From Actinoplanes sp. KI2 (GTDB lineage Bacteria; Actinomycetota; Actinomycetes; Mycobacteriales; Micromonosporaceae): a DNA stretch of 64,000 nt. The stretch covers positions 248,001-312,000 of the forward strand of contig NZ_JAOSZE010000001.1 of the NCBI RefSeq assembly GCF_025630775.1, written 5' to 3'. The translations under genes and the position numbers were made by a program. Under the pieces are notes generated by a model. The model was given only the letters and a program-made list of their open reading frames with translations, had not been told where the DNA came from and did no database searches. Below are positions 43,866 through 54,400 of the stretch, piece after piece. How positions within the stretch are numbered: position 1 is the first letter of the stretch; each line of letters opens with the position of its first letter.

Positions 43866-46301
43866 TCAGCGTCTCGGCCTCGTGGGGCCGACGGTGGGGA
43901 CGGGCAACGTCGGTGTGCCCGTCGGGGTTTGCGCGGGCTGGTCGTTCTTGCCGTTGCTCACCTCGATCACCACGACGCCGCCCTTGATGGTGCGGCCGCT
44001 CGGGTTGGTGTCGGCGACGGTGCCGGCCGGGCAGCTGGAGTCGACCGTGGGGCCGACCGAGACGTCGAAGCCGGCGCCTTCCAAGCGGTCCTTCGCCTCG
44101 GAGATCGAGTCGCACTCCACGTCGGGGATGGAGCGCTGGTCCCCGTACGCGATCTTTTCGTTGTCGGGGGTCTTGAACTGGACCTTGGGTTTGCCGTCCA
44201 TGTAGTCGGCCAGCGTGCTCCAGACCGCGGGGTTCACGATCTGGTGGGACATCCGGTCGGAGTGGTCCTGATAGTCGGGGTTGACCAGATAACCCGCCAC
44301 GACCAGCGACGTCGTGCCGGCGATCAGCGCGGCGGTCTTGTCGTGGTCGGTGGTGCCGGTCTTGCCGAACACCGGGTGATTCACGGCGTCGTGGGTCTGG
44401 CCGGCCGTCGTCCCGTGACACTGGCCCAGCTGGGCCGAGTCGCCGACCGGGCAGCGGGCCGCGTCCAGGGCGGCGCGGGCCACGTCCTTGCTGGTGGCGC
44501 GGATGCAGTGGGACTTGCCGACGTCGAGCTTCTCGTTGTTCTGGGTGGTGATCTGCTCGACTGGCGTCGGCGCGCAGTACATGCCGTCGCCGGCCAGCGT
44601 CGCGTACGCGTTCGCCATGTCCAGCGGCGTCGACGCGGACACGCCCAGCGTGAACGCGCCCCACTGGTTGGCGCGGCCGGGGCTGGCCAGGTCGGCGTCC
44701 TCCTTCACGCGGAACTGGACACCGAACCGCTTCGCCACGGCCACCACGTTCTCGGCGCCGACGGTCTGTTCGAGCGGCACGAAGTACGTGTTGACCGAGT
44801 TACCGAAGCCCGTCCACATGTTGTAGACGCCGGCCTCGCCCTCGCCCGCATTCCCGGGGCACCAGAATTGTGTGCCCGCGCACGCCGATGGGCTGCCCGA
44901 GTCGATGATGTAGTTCGACCGGAACTGCTTCGGCGCGTTGATCGTGTAGCCGAGCGGGTAGCCCTTCTCCAGGGCGGCGACCATGGTGAACATCTTGAAC
45001 ACCGAGCCGGCCTGATAGCCGGTGATGTCGCCGCCGCCGGTCAGCAGCGGGTTCGTGGTGTTCGGATAGGTTCCCCGGATGCCCTTTTCGGCCTTCCTCG
45101 GGTCCGAGGAGAGCGAGTTCTGCGGGTGCGCCGGGTCGTCGAGCTTGTACTTGCGGTTGGCGGCCAGCGCGCGGACCTTGCCGCTGCCGGGCTCGACCGC
45201 GGCGAGCAGCAGGGCGTTCTTGTTGGCGTCCTTGATCCGCTCGGTGATGTTCGCCCGGGCCGACGTCTGCGCCTTGATGTCGAGCGTGGTGGTGACCCGG
45301 TAGCCGCCGCTCTTGAGGCGACGCTCCCGGTCGTACGGGGTCGCTCCGAACTCCTCCCGGCCCATCCACCAGCGGTAGAAGTAGTCGCAGAAGAAGCCCC
45401 AGGCGTTCTTCGCCACCGAGACGCAGCCGTTGCCGACCGGCTTGACCTGCTTCGGGATCGCTTCTTTGACCGCCTTGTCGGCGTCGGCCTGGGTGATCAT
45501 GCCGAGCTGGACCATGCCGGGGATGACGTAGTTGTTGCGCCGCTCGAGGATCTGCTTGTACCCGCTGGGATTGATCGGGTTGAAGCTGGTCGGCGCCTTG
45601 ACCATGCCGGCGAGCATGGCGGCCTGGCCGATCGTGAGGTCCTTCGGCTTCTTGTTGAAGTAGACCTGGCTGGCCGCGAAGACCCCGTACGCCTGGTTGC
45701 CGAACGGCGCGATGTTCAGGTAGCGCTCCAGGATCTGGTCCTTGGAGAGCTCCTTCTCCACCTGCAGCGCGTACTTCATTTCGGTGATCTTGCGCTTCGG
45801 CGTGTCCTTGGTCGCGTCCACGACCTCCTGCGGGTTGGTCGCCGAGTAGGCCAGGCCCATCCGTACCCACTGCATGGTCAGCGTCGAGGCGCCCTGCTGG
45901 GCCTTTCCGCTGTTGTTGTTGACGAACGCCCGGGCCACACCCTTCAGGTCGACGCCGTTGTGGTGGTAGAACTGCCGGTCCTCGGCCGCGACGATGGCGT
46001 CCCGCATGTACGGCGAGATCTCCTTGAGCGGCACGTCGCTGCGGAACTCGTCGTAGAACTGCGAGATCTGCGTCTTGTTGTCGGACGCGTAGATCCGGGT
46101 GATCTGCGGCGAGCTGAAGTCTTTGAGCTCACTGGGCAGTTTCGCGAACGACTCGCCGCCCGCTTTGGCGGCCAGTCCCGACATGGCCGCCGCGGGGAAG
46201 GCCGCGGCCGCGACCACGAGGCCGGCGAGTAAACCGCAGACCAACAGCGAGGTCGCGTTGGCGAAGGTCGTGTGATCGCGTCTGCGCATCCAGGGGGTCA
46301 C
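43866..46301 (-). CDS. bifunctional penicillin-binding protein (class A, PASTA tail)
   Basis: 811 residues. An N-terminal membrane anchor precedes a GT51 glycosyltransferase (AAEDRQFYHHNGVD, QGASTLTMQ), a transpeptidase with SVFK, SVN and KTGTT motifs, a PASTA domain (about 700-770) and a Thr/Pro-rich tail. It polymerises and crosslinks peptidoglycan. It corresponds to PonA2-type PBPs, which sit beside the wblA/whiB4 gene. The GTG at 46301 has TACCCT 6 nt upstream, fitting a leaderless start; ATG 46289 is an alternative. Confidence 0.95.
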   Translation of the reverse strand: MTPWMRRRDHTTFANATSLLVCGLLAGLVVAAAAFPAAAMSGLAAKAGGESFAKLPSELKDFSSPQITRIYASDNKTQISQFYDEFRSDVPLKEISPYMRDAIVAAEDRQFYHHNGVDLKGVARAFVNNNSGKAQQGASTLTMQWVRMGLAYSATNPQEVVDATKDTPKRKITEMKYALQVEKELSKDQILERYLNIAPFGNQAYGVFAASQVYFNKKPKDLTIGQAAMLAGMVKAPTSFNPINPSGYKQILERRNNYVIPGMVQLGMITQADADKAVKEAIPKQVKPVGNGCVSVAKNAWGFFCDYFYRWWMGREEFGATPYDRERRLKSGGYRVTTTLDIKAQTSARANITERIKDANKNALLLAAVEPGSGKVRALAANRKYKLDDPAHPQNSLSSDPRKAEKGIRGTYPNTTNPLLTGGGDITGYQAGSVFKMFTMVAALEKGYPLGYTINAPKQFRSNYIIDSGSPSACAGTQFWCPGNAGEGEAGVYNMWTGFGNSVNTYFVPLEQTVGAENVVAVAKRFGVQFRVKEDADLASPGRANQWGAFTLGVSASTPLDMANAYATLAGDGMYCAPTPVEQITTQNNEKLDVGKSHCIRATSKDVARAALDAARCPVGDSAQLGQCHGTTAGQTHDAVNHPVFGKTGTTDHDKTAALIAGTTSLVVAGYLVNPDYQDHSDRMSHQIVNPAVWSTLADYMDGKPKVQFKTPDNEKIAYGDQRSIPDVECDSISEAKDRLEGAGFDVSVGPTVDSSCPAGTVADTNPSGRTIKGGVVVIEVSNGKNDQPAQTPTGTPTLPVPTVGPTRPRR

Positions 46302-46522
46302 CCGAGCAGGGTACGCGAAAGGGGCACGCCGCCGCCTGTCGTGAACGCCCTACTTCGCCCAGATTGATTCTGCGCCTTCTCCACCGCGCGGCGCAGCCCT
46401 CTTCGGCAAACGACCACGGCCTTCGTGGCCTTTGCCCGATACTCCCGGGCTATTGGTTTTTGAGGGACAACGTTGCGTAATCGCCCGACTACAGAGCATG
46501 ATGGTCCGGCGAGCTGTCGCAC

Positions 46523-46563
46523 GACGTCTGCACGGCTTGGGGGACATATGCGGTGCAGACGTC
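46523..46563. promoter_or_regulatory. perfect 11-bp inverted repeat upstream of wblA
   Basis: GACGTCTGCAC (46523-46533) and GTGCAGACGTC (46553-46563) are exact inverted copies 19 bp apart, ending 32 bp before the wblA start. It could be a regulator binding site or a hairpin in the 5' leader. Confidence 0.7.
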
Positions 46564-46595
46564 AAGGGGGGTAACGCAAGGGGGGACGTGTACAG

Positions 46596-46898
46596 ATGGG
46601 GATGATCAGCGACTGGCCCAGCATGGCGGCGTGTCAGAGTGGCGACCCTGACGCACTGTTCGTGCAGGGCGCCGAGCAGAACGTGGCGAAGAGGATCTGC
46701 CGCAGCTGCCCGGTCCGCTACGAGTGCCTCGCCGACGCCCTGGACAACAGGATCGAGTTCGGTGTCTGGGGAGGCATGACAGAACGGGAGAGGCGGGCCC
46801 TGCTGCGCCGTCACCCGCACGTGGCGAGCTGGCGGAAGATGTTCGAGGCCGCGCTGCGCGAGTCCAGCTCCGACAAGGTGCTCATCCAGACCCGCTGA
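46596..46898 (+). CDS. wblA: WhiB-family iron-sulfur regulator (WblA/WhiB4-like)
   Basis: 100 residues. Four Cys (13, 35, 38 and 44) form the [4Fe-4S] site, with ICRSCPVRYEC in the centre, then the GVWGGMTERERR turn and a basic C-terminus. Position between a PonA2-type PBP and two ArsA-like ATPases is that of Streptomyces wblA and mycobacterial whiB4, regulators of development and of redox response. The start is ATG 46596 with GGGGGA upstream. A large inverted repeat lies just upstream. Confidence 0.93.
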   Translation: MGMISDWPSMAACQSGDPDALFVQGAEQNVAKRICRSCPVRYECLADALDNRIEFGVWGGMTERERRALLRRHPHVASWRKMFEAALRESSSDKVLIQTR

Positions 46899-46930
46899 CC
46901 AGCCCGCGGAGCGAAGCGGAGCCAGCTGCC

Positions 46931-48049
46931 TCAGCCGACGAGCAGAACGCCGATTGTCCGCAGCCCGTCGACGTCGTGAACGTCGGCGGGCTGCGCCGTG
47001 ACCGAGGTGGCCGGCACGCTCGGGAACGCGTCGGTGAGCGTGGCGGCCACGCGTACCTCTCGCTCGATCTGCCGCATCAGGCCGGCGTGGATCCGCAGCG
47101 CGTCCGCGGTCATCCGCTGCTCGGCCGAAAGGCCGTCGGCGGCCGCCTCGCTGCGCTCGGCGCTCAGGCCGGAGATGTCCGACCGGTGCATCCGGTTGAG
47201 CACCAGGCCGGCGAGCGGCATCCGCTCGGCGACCAGCCGCTCCGCGAAGTACGCGGCCTCCCGGACGGCGTCCTTCTCCGGCGCGGCGACCAGCAGGAAC
47301 GCGGTCTGTGGGTCCTGCAGGATCCGGTACGTCTCGTCGGCGCGCTGCCGGAAGCCGCCGAACATCGAGTCGAGCGCCGCCACGAACCCGGACAGATCGG
47401 TCAGCAGCTGGGCACCCAAGATCTTTTGAACGGTCCGGGAGAACAGCCCGAACGAGGCCGTGACCAGGCTGAACATGCTCTTTCCGGAGCGCGCCGGGGA
47501 GAGCAGCAGGCGCAGCATGCGGCCGTCCAGGAAGCGGGACAGCCGGGCCGGCGCGTCCAGGAAGTCGAGTGCCGAGCGGGACGGTGGGGTGTCCACCACG
47601 ATCAGGTCCCACTCGTCGGTCGACCGCAGCTGGCCCAGCTTCTCCATCGCCATGTACTCCTGCGTGCCGGCGAAGGTCGAGCTCATGGCCTGGTAGAACG
47701 GGTTCGCGAAGATCTCGGCGGCCCGCTGCGGGGTGGTGTGCTGCTGCACCACCTCGTCGAAGGTCCGCTTCATGTCGAGCATCATCGCGTGCAGCTCGCC
47801 GCCGTTCTCGCCGCCGATGCCCTTGACCTGGCGCGGGGTGTTGTCCAGCTCACTGAGGCCCATCGACTGGGCCAGCCGGCGGGCCGGGTCGATGGTCAGC
47901 ACCACGGTGCGCCGGCCGTGCACCTCGGCGGCGCGCAGGCCGAGCGCGGCCGCGGTGGTCGTCTTGCCCACGCCGCCGGCGCCGCAGCACACGATGATGC
48001 GGGTGGCCGGATCGGCGAGGAGACGGTCGACGTCGAGAGGTTCAGCCAC
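46931..48049 (-). CDS. ArsA-like anion-transporting ATPase, second of pair
   Basis: 372 residues from GTG 48049 (GGAG 6 nt upstream); the adjacent GTG 48052 is equally in frame. P-loop CCGAGGVGKTTTAAAL, switch VVDTPPSRSALDFLDAP, and the long helical insert match the ArsA/Get3-related ATPases found beside wblA. No membrane segments are visible. The mycobacterial homologues are proposed to form a paired complex linked to redox homeostasis and secretion; function here is inferred by position. Confidence 0.92.
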   Translation of the reverse strand: MAEPLDVDRLLADPATRIIVCCGAGGVGKTTTAAALGLRAAEVHGRRTVVLTIDPARRLAQSMGLSELDNTPRQVKGIGGENGGELHAMMLDMKRTFDEVVQQHTTPQRAAEIFANPFYQAMSSTFAGTQEYMAMEKLGQLRSTDEWDLIVVDTPPSRSALDFLDAPARLSRFLDGRMLRLLLSPARSGKSMFSLVTASFGLFSRTVQKILGAQLLTDLSGFVAALDSMFGGFRQRADETYRILQDPQTAFLLVAAPEKDAVREAAYFAERLVAERMPLAGLVLNRMHRSDISGLSAERSEAAADGLSAEQRMTADALRIHAGLMRQIEREVRVAATLTDAFPSVPATSVTAQPADVHDVDGLRTIGVLLVG

Positions 48050-48071
48050 CACGTACTCCAGGGTAATCAGG

Positions 48072-49028
48072 TCAGGCCCGCATGAGCTCGCTCGCGAGCT
48101 CGTCCAGTCCCGCCCGGTCGGCGCCACCGGGCAGCAGCGGGAGCTCGATCGTCGGCCGTCCCGACTCGGCCAGCTCGCCGCGCAGGGACTCCTCCAGATC
48201 GCGGCGGGTCAGGTAGGCCTTCGCCTCGGCGGCCAGGCCGTTGACCGTGGCCGCGTCGGTGGCCAGGCCCGCCTCGGCCAGGCCGCGCTTGAGCTCGGCC
48301 TTGGTCACCTTGCCGGCGGTGAGCAGCGCCGGGCGGGCGCCGTTCACGATGATCCGGCCCAGCGAGATGTTCAGCGCCTTCAGCTCGGCGATCGCGTCCA
48401 GGGTCTCCTGCACCGGCATCTCCTCGAGGAGGGTGACGACGTGCACCGAGGTGATCGGCGAGCGCAGCAGCGACGCGACGCCCTCGCTCTGCGTCTTGAT
48501 CGGGCCGACCTTGGTGAGCTTCGCGGTCTCGGCCGTGACGTTGAGGAACCGGCCGATCCGCCCGGTCGGCGGCGCGTCGAGCACCACGGCGTCGTAAACC
48601 CGGTGGCCGTCGTGCGAGCGGGTGGTCGCCTCCTTCACCTTGCCGGTGAGAAGTACATCACGCAGGCCGGGCGCGATCGTGGTGGCGAAGTCGATGGCGC
48701 CCACCTTGCGCAACGCCCGGCCGGCCGCGCCCAGGTGGTAGAACATGTCGAGGTACTCCAGGAGCGCCTCCTCGGCGTCGACCGCGAGCGCGCGCACCTC
48801 GCCGCCGCCCGCGACCTCGGCGATCCGGAGCTCTTTGTAGGGCAGCGGCTCCACCTCGAAGAGCTGGGCGATGCCCTGCCGGCCCTCCACCTCGACCAGC
48901 AGCGTGCGCCGGCCGCCCTCGGCCAGGCCGAGCGCCAGCGCGGCGGCCACCGTGGTCTTGCCGGTGCCGCCCTTGCCGGTCACGACGTGCAGCCGCGCCG
49001 GCCATCTGTCGTTGACGTGCTCGCCCAT
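48072..49028 (-). CDS. ArsA-like anion-transporting ATPase, first of pair
   Basis: 318 residues from ATG 49028 (GGAGGGC upstream). P-loop VVTGKGGTGKTTVAAALALG and switch VVLDAPPTGRIGRFL are clear. It is shorter than its downstream partner and lacks the cysteine motif of arsenite ArsA, so arsenic transport is unlikely. The two genes are separated by 22 bp and probably encode a heterodimer, as in the mycobacterial Rv3679-Rv3680 pair. Confidence 0.92.
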   Translation of the reverse strand: MGEHVNDRWPARLHVVTGKGGTGKTTVAAALALGLAEGGRRTLLVEVEGRQGIAQLFEVEPLPYKELRIAEVAGGGEVRALAVDAEEALLEYLDMFYHLGAAGRALRKVGAIDFATTIAPGLRDVLLTGKVKEATTRSHDGHRVYDAVVLDAPPTGRIGRFLNVTAETAKLTKVGPIKTQSEGVASLLRSPITSVHVVTLLEEMPVQETLDAIAELKALNISLGRIIVNGARPALLTAGKVTKAELKRGLAEAGLATDAATVNGLAAEAKAYLTRRDLEESLRGELAESGRPTIELPLLPGGADRAGLDELASELMRA

Positions 49029-49051
49029 GCCCTCCACGGTACGGCGAGCTG

Positions 49052-49810
49052 TCAGCCGGACACCTCGCAGACCAGCCACCCGGTCTTGTGGATCACGGTG
49101 AACTCGAGGTCTTGCCGGGCCATCTTCTCGTCGCCGGTGGACATCGTGACCTCGGCCTTGACCTTCGCGCGGTCATCGCCCGAGGCGGACACCGTCGGCT
49201 CGTCCCAGTGGAAGACCGGGTCCTGGTATCCGTTCGCGTACTTCTTGATCTCGTTGACCCGCTCGGTGAGCTTGGTCTGGTCGCGCGCGTCGCGGCAGAC
49301 CAGGTTGTTGGCGGCGGTCGCGTCCTGCTGGGTGTAGACGGCCGTCAGGAACCGGTTGACCGCCGTGGCCGGGTCGGGCGAGCCGGGGTTGTCGGCGTCG
49401 CGAAGCAGAAAATACGCCGAGACGGCGCCGCCGGCGCAGAGCATCAGGGTCGCGGTCAGCGCCAGCGAGACCCACAGCGCGCCGCGCTTGCCCTTCGGCG
49501 CCGGGGGCGAGGGCTGGGGCGGGCCGGACCAGATCGGCTCGCCCGGCACCTCCGGCGGCGGCACGGAGTATTGCCAATGCGGGTTTTCCGGCGACTCGAT
49601 CGCCTCGTGCCGCACCTGCTCCGGCGCGATCACCTGGGTCCGCTCCGGGCCCACGACCGGCATCGCCGCCGTGGGCGTGTCGGTGTCGTCCCAGGCGTGC
49701 GGCGGCTCCGGAGTCGGTATCGGATCGTCCGGCGGGATGGGCTGCGGCGGCTCCGGATCGGGCGACGGCACCGGAGAGGGCTCCGGATGACCGCCCGGTG
49801 CGTGCAACAT
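49052..49810 (-). CDS. hypothetical single-pass membrane protein
   Basis: 252 residues. A Pro-rich cytoplasmic N-terminus of about 110 residues leads into one membrane segment ([20 protein letters not shown]) and a small extracytoplasmic alpha+beta domain of about 110 residues ([20 protein letters not shown], then [18 protein letters not shown]). The external part looks like the DUF4878/NTF2-like folds common on actinobacterial surfaces, but I do not claim that family. It precedes the ATPase pair on the same strand. Confidence 0.75.
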   Translation of the reverse strand: MLHAPGGHPEPSPVPSPDPEPPQPIPPDDPIPTPEPPHAWDDTDTPTAAMPVVGPERTQVIAPEQVRHEAIESPENPHWQYSVPPPEVPGEPIWSGPPQPSPPAPKGKRGALWVSLALTATLMLCAGGAVSAYFLLRDADNPGSPDPATAVNRFLTAVYTQQDATAANNLVCRDARDQTKLTERVNEIKKYANGYQDPVFHWDEPTVSASGDDRAKVKAEVTMSTGDEKMARQDLEFTVIHKTGWLVCEVSG

Positions 49811-49912
49811 GTCGCCCTCCGTGATCTCGTCGGTGTTCTCAGCCTAGCCAAGGCGACCCCGGCATGGGTCCTAAGCTGACCCGGTACCCGACGATTAGGG
49901 AGTCATCAGGCG

Positions 49913-50068
49913 ATGCAGAAGTGGGAGTACGTGACCGTGCCCCTGCTGGTCCACGCGACCAAGCAGATCCTCGACAACTGGGGCGAGGACGGCTGGGAGC
50001 TCGTCCAGGTCGTTCCCGGACCGAACCCCGAGCAGCTGGTCGCATACATGAAGCGGCCGAAATCGTGA
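49913..50068 (+). CDS. DUF4177-like small protein
   Basis: 51 residues from ATG 49913. The sequence WEYVTVPLL and ILDNWGEDGWELVQVV fits the short DUF4177 type. Its stop overlaps the RidA-family GTG start by 4 bp (GTGA), which supports that it is a real, coupled gene in spite of its size. Confidence 0.8.
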   Translation: MQKWEYVTVPLLVHATKQILDNWGEDGWELVQVVPGPNPEQLVAYMKRPKS

Positions 50069-50550
50069 CGACGCCGATCGCCGGGGAGGGCGGGGTCGAC
50101 GCGTACGCGCGGCTGGCCGAGCTCGGCATCAGCCTGCCGCCGGTGGTGCCGCCGCTGGCGGCCTATCTTCCGGCCGTGCAGAGCGGCAACTACGTGTACG
50201 TCTCCGGCCAGCTCCCGATGGTCGGAGGCAAGCTGGCGCAGACCGGGAAGGTCGGCGCCGAGGTCACCGCCGAGCAGGGCGCCGAGCTGGCCCGCACGTG
50301 CGCGGTGAACGTGCTGGCCGCCGTCGAGGCGCTGGTCGGCCTCGGCCGGGTCGTCAAGATCGTCAAGGTGGTCGGCTTCGTGGCGTCGGCGCCCGGCTTC
50401 ACCGGCCAGCCCGCGGTGGTCAACGGCGCCTCGGGCCTGTTCGGCGACGTCTTCGGCGAGCAGGGCCGGCACGCCCGCAGCGCGGTCGGGGTGGCCGAGC
50501 TGCCGCTGGACGCCCCGGTCGAGGTGGAAGCGATCATCGAGGTCGCGTGA
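50065..50550 (+). CDS. RidA family protein (YjgF/L-PSP)
   Basis: 161 residues in the longer Rid subgroup. Landmarks are YLPAVQSGNYVYVSGQLP, VNVLAAVEALVGLGRVVKIV and the C-terminal ARSAVGVAELPLDAPVEVE with the Arg expected of deaminase-competent Rid proteins. Rid enzymes hydrolyse reactive enamine/imine intermediates. It is coupled to the small DUF4177-like gene. The downstream MBL gene starts about 106 bp later. Confidence 0.92.
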   Translation: MTTPIAGEGGVDAYARLAELGISLPPVVPPLAAYLPAVQSGNYVYVSGQLPMVGGKLAQTGKVGAEVTAEQGAELARTCAVNVLAAVEALVGLGRVVKIVKVVGFVASAPGFTGQPAVVNGASGLFGDVFGEQGRHARSAVGVAELPLDAPVEVEAIIEVA

Positions 50551-50643
50551 CCTCGGCCGATCGCCTGAAAGGATCGTGCTCGGAGACCTGAGCGGCTGCT
50601 GAGATCGCACATCCGGTCCTCGGCTCAACCCCCATGTGCGACG

Positions 50644-50649
50644 TACGAT
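50644..50649 (+). promoter_or_regulatory. -10-like TACGAT before the MBL gene
   Basis: TACGAT ends 7 nt before ATG 50657 and there is no ribosome binding site, which suggests a leaderless message. Confidence 0.5.
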
Positions 50650-50656
50650 TTCGCGC

Positions 50657-51454
50657 ATGGGGGGAGCTGAGCTCGACGGCCTGCCGGGCTGGGTGACGCT
50701 TCTCCGCGCGCCCAATCCGGGCCCGATGACGCTGGACGGCACGAATTCGTGGGTGCTCCGCGCGCCGGGCGAGGCGTTCGCCTTCATGATCGACCCGGGC
50801 CCGCTCGACGAGGGCCACCTGCGGGCGATCGCCGAGCACGCTCCGTTCCGTGCCATTCTGATCACGCATGGTCACCACGATCACGTCGAGGGCGCGTCCC
50901 GGCTGTCCGCGATGCTGGGCGGCACCCCGGTGCTGGCCGCCGACGCCGAGCACGGCGCACCGCTCGAACCGCAGATCGAGAGCGACGGCCTGCGGATCCG
51001 GGTCCTCGACACTCCCGGGCACACCCTTGATTCGGTGTGTTTTCTCGTCGAATCCGGGAACGCCCGGGCCATGTTCACCGGCGACACGATTCTCGGCCGG
51101 GGCAGCACGGTCGTCGCCGCGCCCGATGGCGATCTCGGCGCGTACCTGGCAAGCCTGGAGCTGATCAACGCGTACCGCGACGTTCCGATGCTGCCCGGGC
51201 ACGGCCCGGCGCAGCCGGACGTGGCCGCGATGGCGCAGTTCTACCTCGACCATCGGCGGGAGCGCCTGGCCCAGGTGGAGGCGGCGGTGCGCAGCGGCGC
51301 GGACACGCCGGAAAAGGTAGTGGATCTCGTTTATCCAGACATCGACCCGGCCGTGCGGTTTGCGGCGATCTTCAGTGCCAAAGCTCAACTGGATTATCTG
51401 AGTCACAAAAATCGGGAATCAGGAACAAGGGCCGACGGGTTGGATCGGCTGTGA
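50657..51454 (+). CDS. MBL fold metallohydrolase
   Basis: 265 residues. The zinc motif THGHHDHVEGA, MFTGDTILGRGS and the late MLPGHGP are typical of the glyoxalase II/LACTB2-like branch, and a short C-terminal winged-helix region follows (ERLAQVEAAVRSGADTPEKV). The LACTB2 group can act on RNA or thioesters; the substrate here is unknown. Its stop overlaps the cyclase GTG by 4 bp (GTGA), so the two are translated together. Confidence 0.92.
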   Translation: MGGAELDGLPGWVTLLRAPNPGPMTLDGTNSWVLRAPGEAFAFMIDPGPLDEGHLRAIAEHAPFRAILITHGHHDHVEGASRLSAMLGGTPVLAADAEHGAPLEPQIESDGLRIRVLDTPGHTLDSVCFLVESGNARAMFTGDTILGRGSTVVAAPDGDLGAYLASLELINAYRDVPMLPGHGPAQPDVAAMAQFYLDHRRERLAQVEAAVRSGADTPEKVVDLVYPDIDPAVRFAAIFSAKAQLDYLSHKNRESGTRADGLDRL

Positions 51455-54400
51455 CCTGTCCGGTGTGTGGAACCGTCGCCGTGCCCGGCGCCCGCTTCTG
51501 CCACAACTGCGGCGCCGCCCTCCCGGCCGCGGCTACCCTGCCCGCCGCCGAGCGGCGCATCGTGACCGTGCTCTTCGGTGACCTGTCCGATTTCACCTCG
51601 TGGTCGGAGGACCTCGACCCGGAGCGGGTCGGCGCGGTGACCGACCGGGTTCTGGCCGCCCTGGCCGGCGCGGTGAAGACGTTCGGCGGGCATGTCGACA
51701 AGCTGACCGGCGACGGGATCATGGCGGTCTTCGGCGCCCCGGTGGCCCATGAGGACGATGCCGAGCGGGCGGTCCGAGCCGCGTTGAGCATGCAACGCGC
51801 GGTCCGCCGGGTGCTGGACGACGAGCGGGGCGGCGGCGCCCCGCTCGGCCTGCGGGTCGGGCTCAACACCGGCGAGGTGGTGGCCGGCATCCAGGCGTCC
51901 ATTGAATACACGGTCATCGGCGACACGGTCAACACCGCCGCCCGGCTGGCCGACGCGGCCGCGGTGGGCGCGGTCTACGCGGGCTCGCGCACCAGCGCCG
52001 GCACCCGGCACGTCGCCTCCTGGCGGCAGCTGCGGCCGCTGCGGCTCAAGGGCAAGCGCGAGCCGGTGCCCGCGTTCGAGCTGCTCGGCCTGCACGACGC
52101 GCCGGGCACGAGATCGGGCCTCGGCGACGAGGCGCCGTTCGTCGGCCGGGAGACCGAGCTCGGCCGGGTGGCCGGCCGGCTCGCCGAGGCGATCGACTCG
52201 AACACGCCGCGGGTCATGGTGATGACCGCCGAGGCCGGCATCGGCAAGTCCCGCTTCGCCGGCGAGGTCAAGCGCCTCGCGGCCGGCTACGACGTGGGCG
52301 GCGGCGGGCGGTACGCGGCGCACACCGGCGCCCGGGTGCTCCGGGTGCGCTGCCGCGCGTTCGGCGAGCGCCGCCGCTTCGCGCCGCTGGCCGACCTGGT
52401 CCGCAAGTCGGTCGGCCTCCCCAAGGACGTCGTCTCCACGGTCGGCCGCTCGGTGGTCGAGGAGCGGCTGCGCAAGCTGGCCAACCGGGTGAGCCGCGAC
52501 GACGAGGCTGCCAAGATCGACATTGATCGGCTGCTCGGCCTGCTCGGCTACGGCGAGGCGCCGACCAACCCGGTCGGCCCGGCCACCGGCGCCGACTGGC
52601 AGCCGGCCACCACCCGGCAGGACGCCGACGCGGTCTCCACCGCGGTGGGTGACCTGCTCTCCGCGCTGGCCGCCGAGGCGCCACTGGTGGTCATCGTCGA
52701 CGACCTGCACGACGCGACGGCATCGACGGTGGACGCGCTGGGCCGCACGCTCTCGCTGCTCGAGGGCCCGGTCGTGGTGCTGCTGCTGGGCCGGCCCGAG
52801 CTGGTGCGCACGGCCGGCGCGCTGACCCGGCTCGCCGACGCCGAGGTGCACACCCTGCCCCCGCTGCGCGGCGCGGACGCGTCCCGGCTGCTCACCTCCT
52901 ACCTCAACGGCGGCAAGCTGCCGCAGGCCGACACCGACCGGCTGCTCGCCACCGCTCAGGGCAACCCGTTCTACCTGGCCGAGATGGTCACGCTGCTGAT
53001 GGAGCGGGGCGCGCTGACCCCGGCGATCGGCGCGCACGCGGCCGGCCGGTGGCAGCTGGCCACCGGCTCGCTCAGCAGCTCGCTCGGCAGCCAACTGCTC
53101 TCCCGGGACCTGGCCGCGGTGCTCGCGGCCCGGATCGACGCGCTGCCGCCCGAGCCGCGCGCGGTGCTGCGGGACGCGGCCGTGGTCGGCGACACCGTGC
53201 CGACCGGCGTGATCGACGCGTTGCGTGAGCGGCGGGCGGCCAGCGACGCGCGGCCCGGCGCGGTGGCCGCGGTCGAGCTGGAGCGCTCGATCGACGAGCT
53301 GTTGCAGCGCCGCATGCTGCACCGGGTGCGCGGCGGCTACGCGTTCACCACACCGCTGATGCGCGAGGCGGCATACTCCGGGATCGGCAAGGCCGACCTG
53401 GCCGACCGGCATGCGTACCTCGCGCATTGGGCCGCCCCCGAGACGATCGACCGGCTCGGCTACGACGGCGCCTCCCGGCTCAGCCTCACCGAGAACGAGC
53501 GGGACGCGTTCGTGGCCACCCACGCCGAGTGCGCGGTCGAGCTGGCCGACCAGGTGCGGTTGCGCCCCGACGCGGCGGTGCGCGAGGTCGCCCCGCTCGC
53601 CGTGGCGGCGCTCGGCCGGATGGCCCGGCGGGCGCTGGCCAACATCGAGCCGGCCGCCTCCATCGAGTACGCCGAGCGCGCCGCCGTGCTGGTCAAGGAT
53701 GCTCTGCCGCTCTCCGACCAGCTGGTGCACGCCCGCGCGCTACTGCGCCTGGGCCGGGCCGAGGAGGCGCTCTCGTACGGCGAGAAGATCGCCAAGAACG
53801 CGGCCGACGAGCCGGTGTGCAAGGCCGAGGCGCTGCTGGTGGTGGGCCGGGCGCACGAGGCGCTGGGCGACGCCGGCCGGGCCGTCGCGGCCTGGCAGGA
53901 GGCGCTCGACGTGGCCACCGAGGCCGAGCTGCTGCCCGAGCGCGCCAACGCGATGCGACGGCTGGGCATGGCCGACTTCCTGGCCGGCCGGCTGAGCCAG
54001 GCGAGCAGCCGGTTCGCGGCGGCATACCAGGTGACCCTGGCCGCCGGCGACCGGCACGGCCAGGCCTGGGCGCTGCAGAACCTCGCCTGGGTGACCACCA
54101 CGCGCGGCGACTTCGCCGGGACCGACGCGGTGCTCGGCCGGGCCGCCCGGCTCTTCGCCGAGCTGGGCGACCCGGTGGGCCGGTCCTGGCTGCGCGGCAC
54201 CACCGCGTTCGCCCGGCTGCTGGCCGGCCGCCTGCAGGAGTCGCGCCGGCTGGCCCGGATCTTCCTGCCCTTCGGCGACCGGGTCGGCGAGGCCTGGGCG
54301 GTGGGCACGCTGCGGGCGGTCGAGGCGTACGCCGCGAGCGAGCTGGGTGAGCTGGGCGAGGCCGACGGCGAGGCGCGCCGGGCGTACCGGGACTTCAACG

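Noticed and set aside
43929-46232. 767-codon plus-strand frame opposite the PBP gene
   Set aside because: Antisense shadow; the minus strand carries GT51 and transpeptidase motifs.
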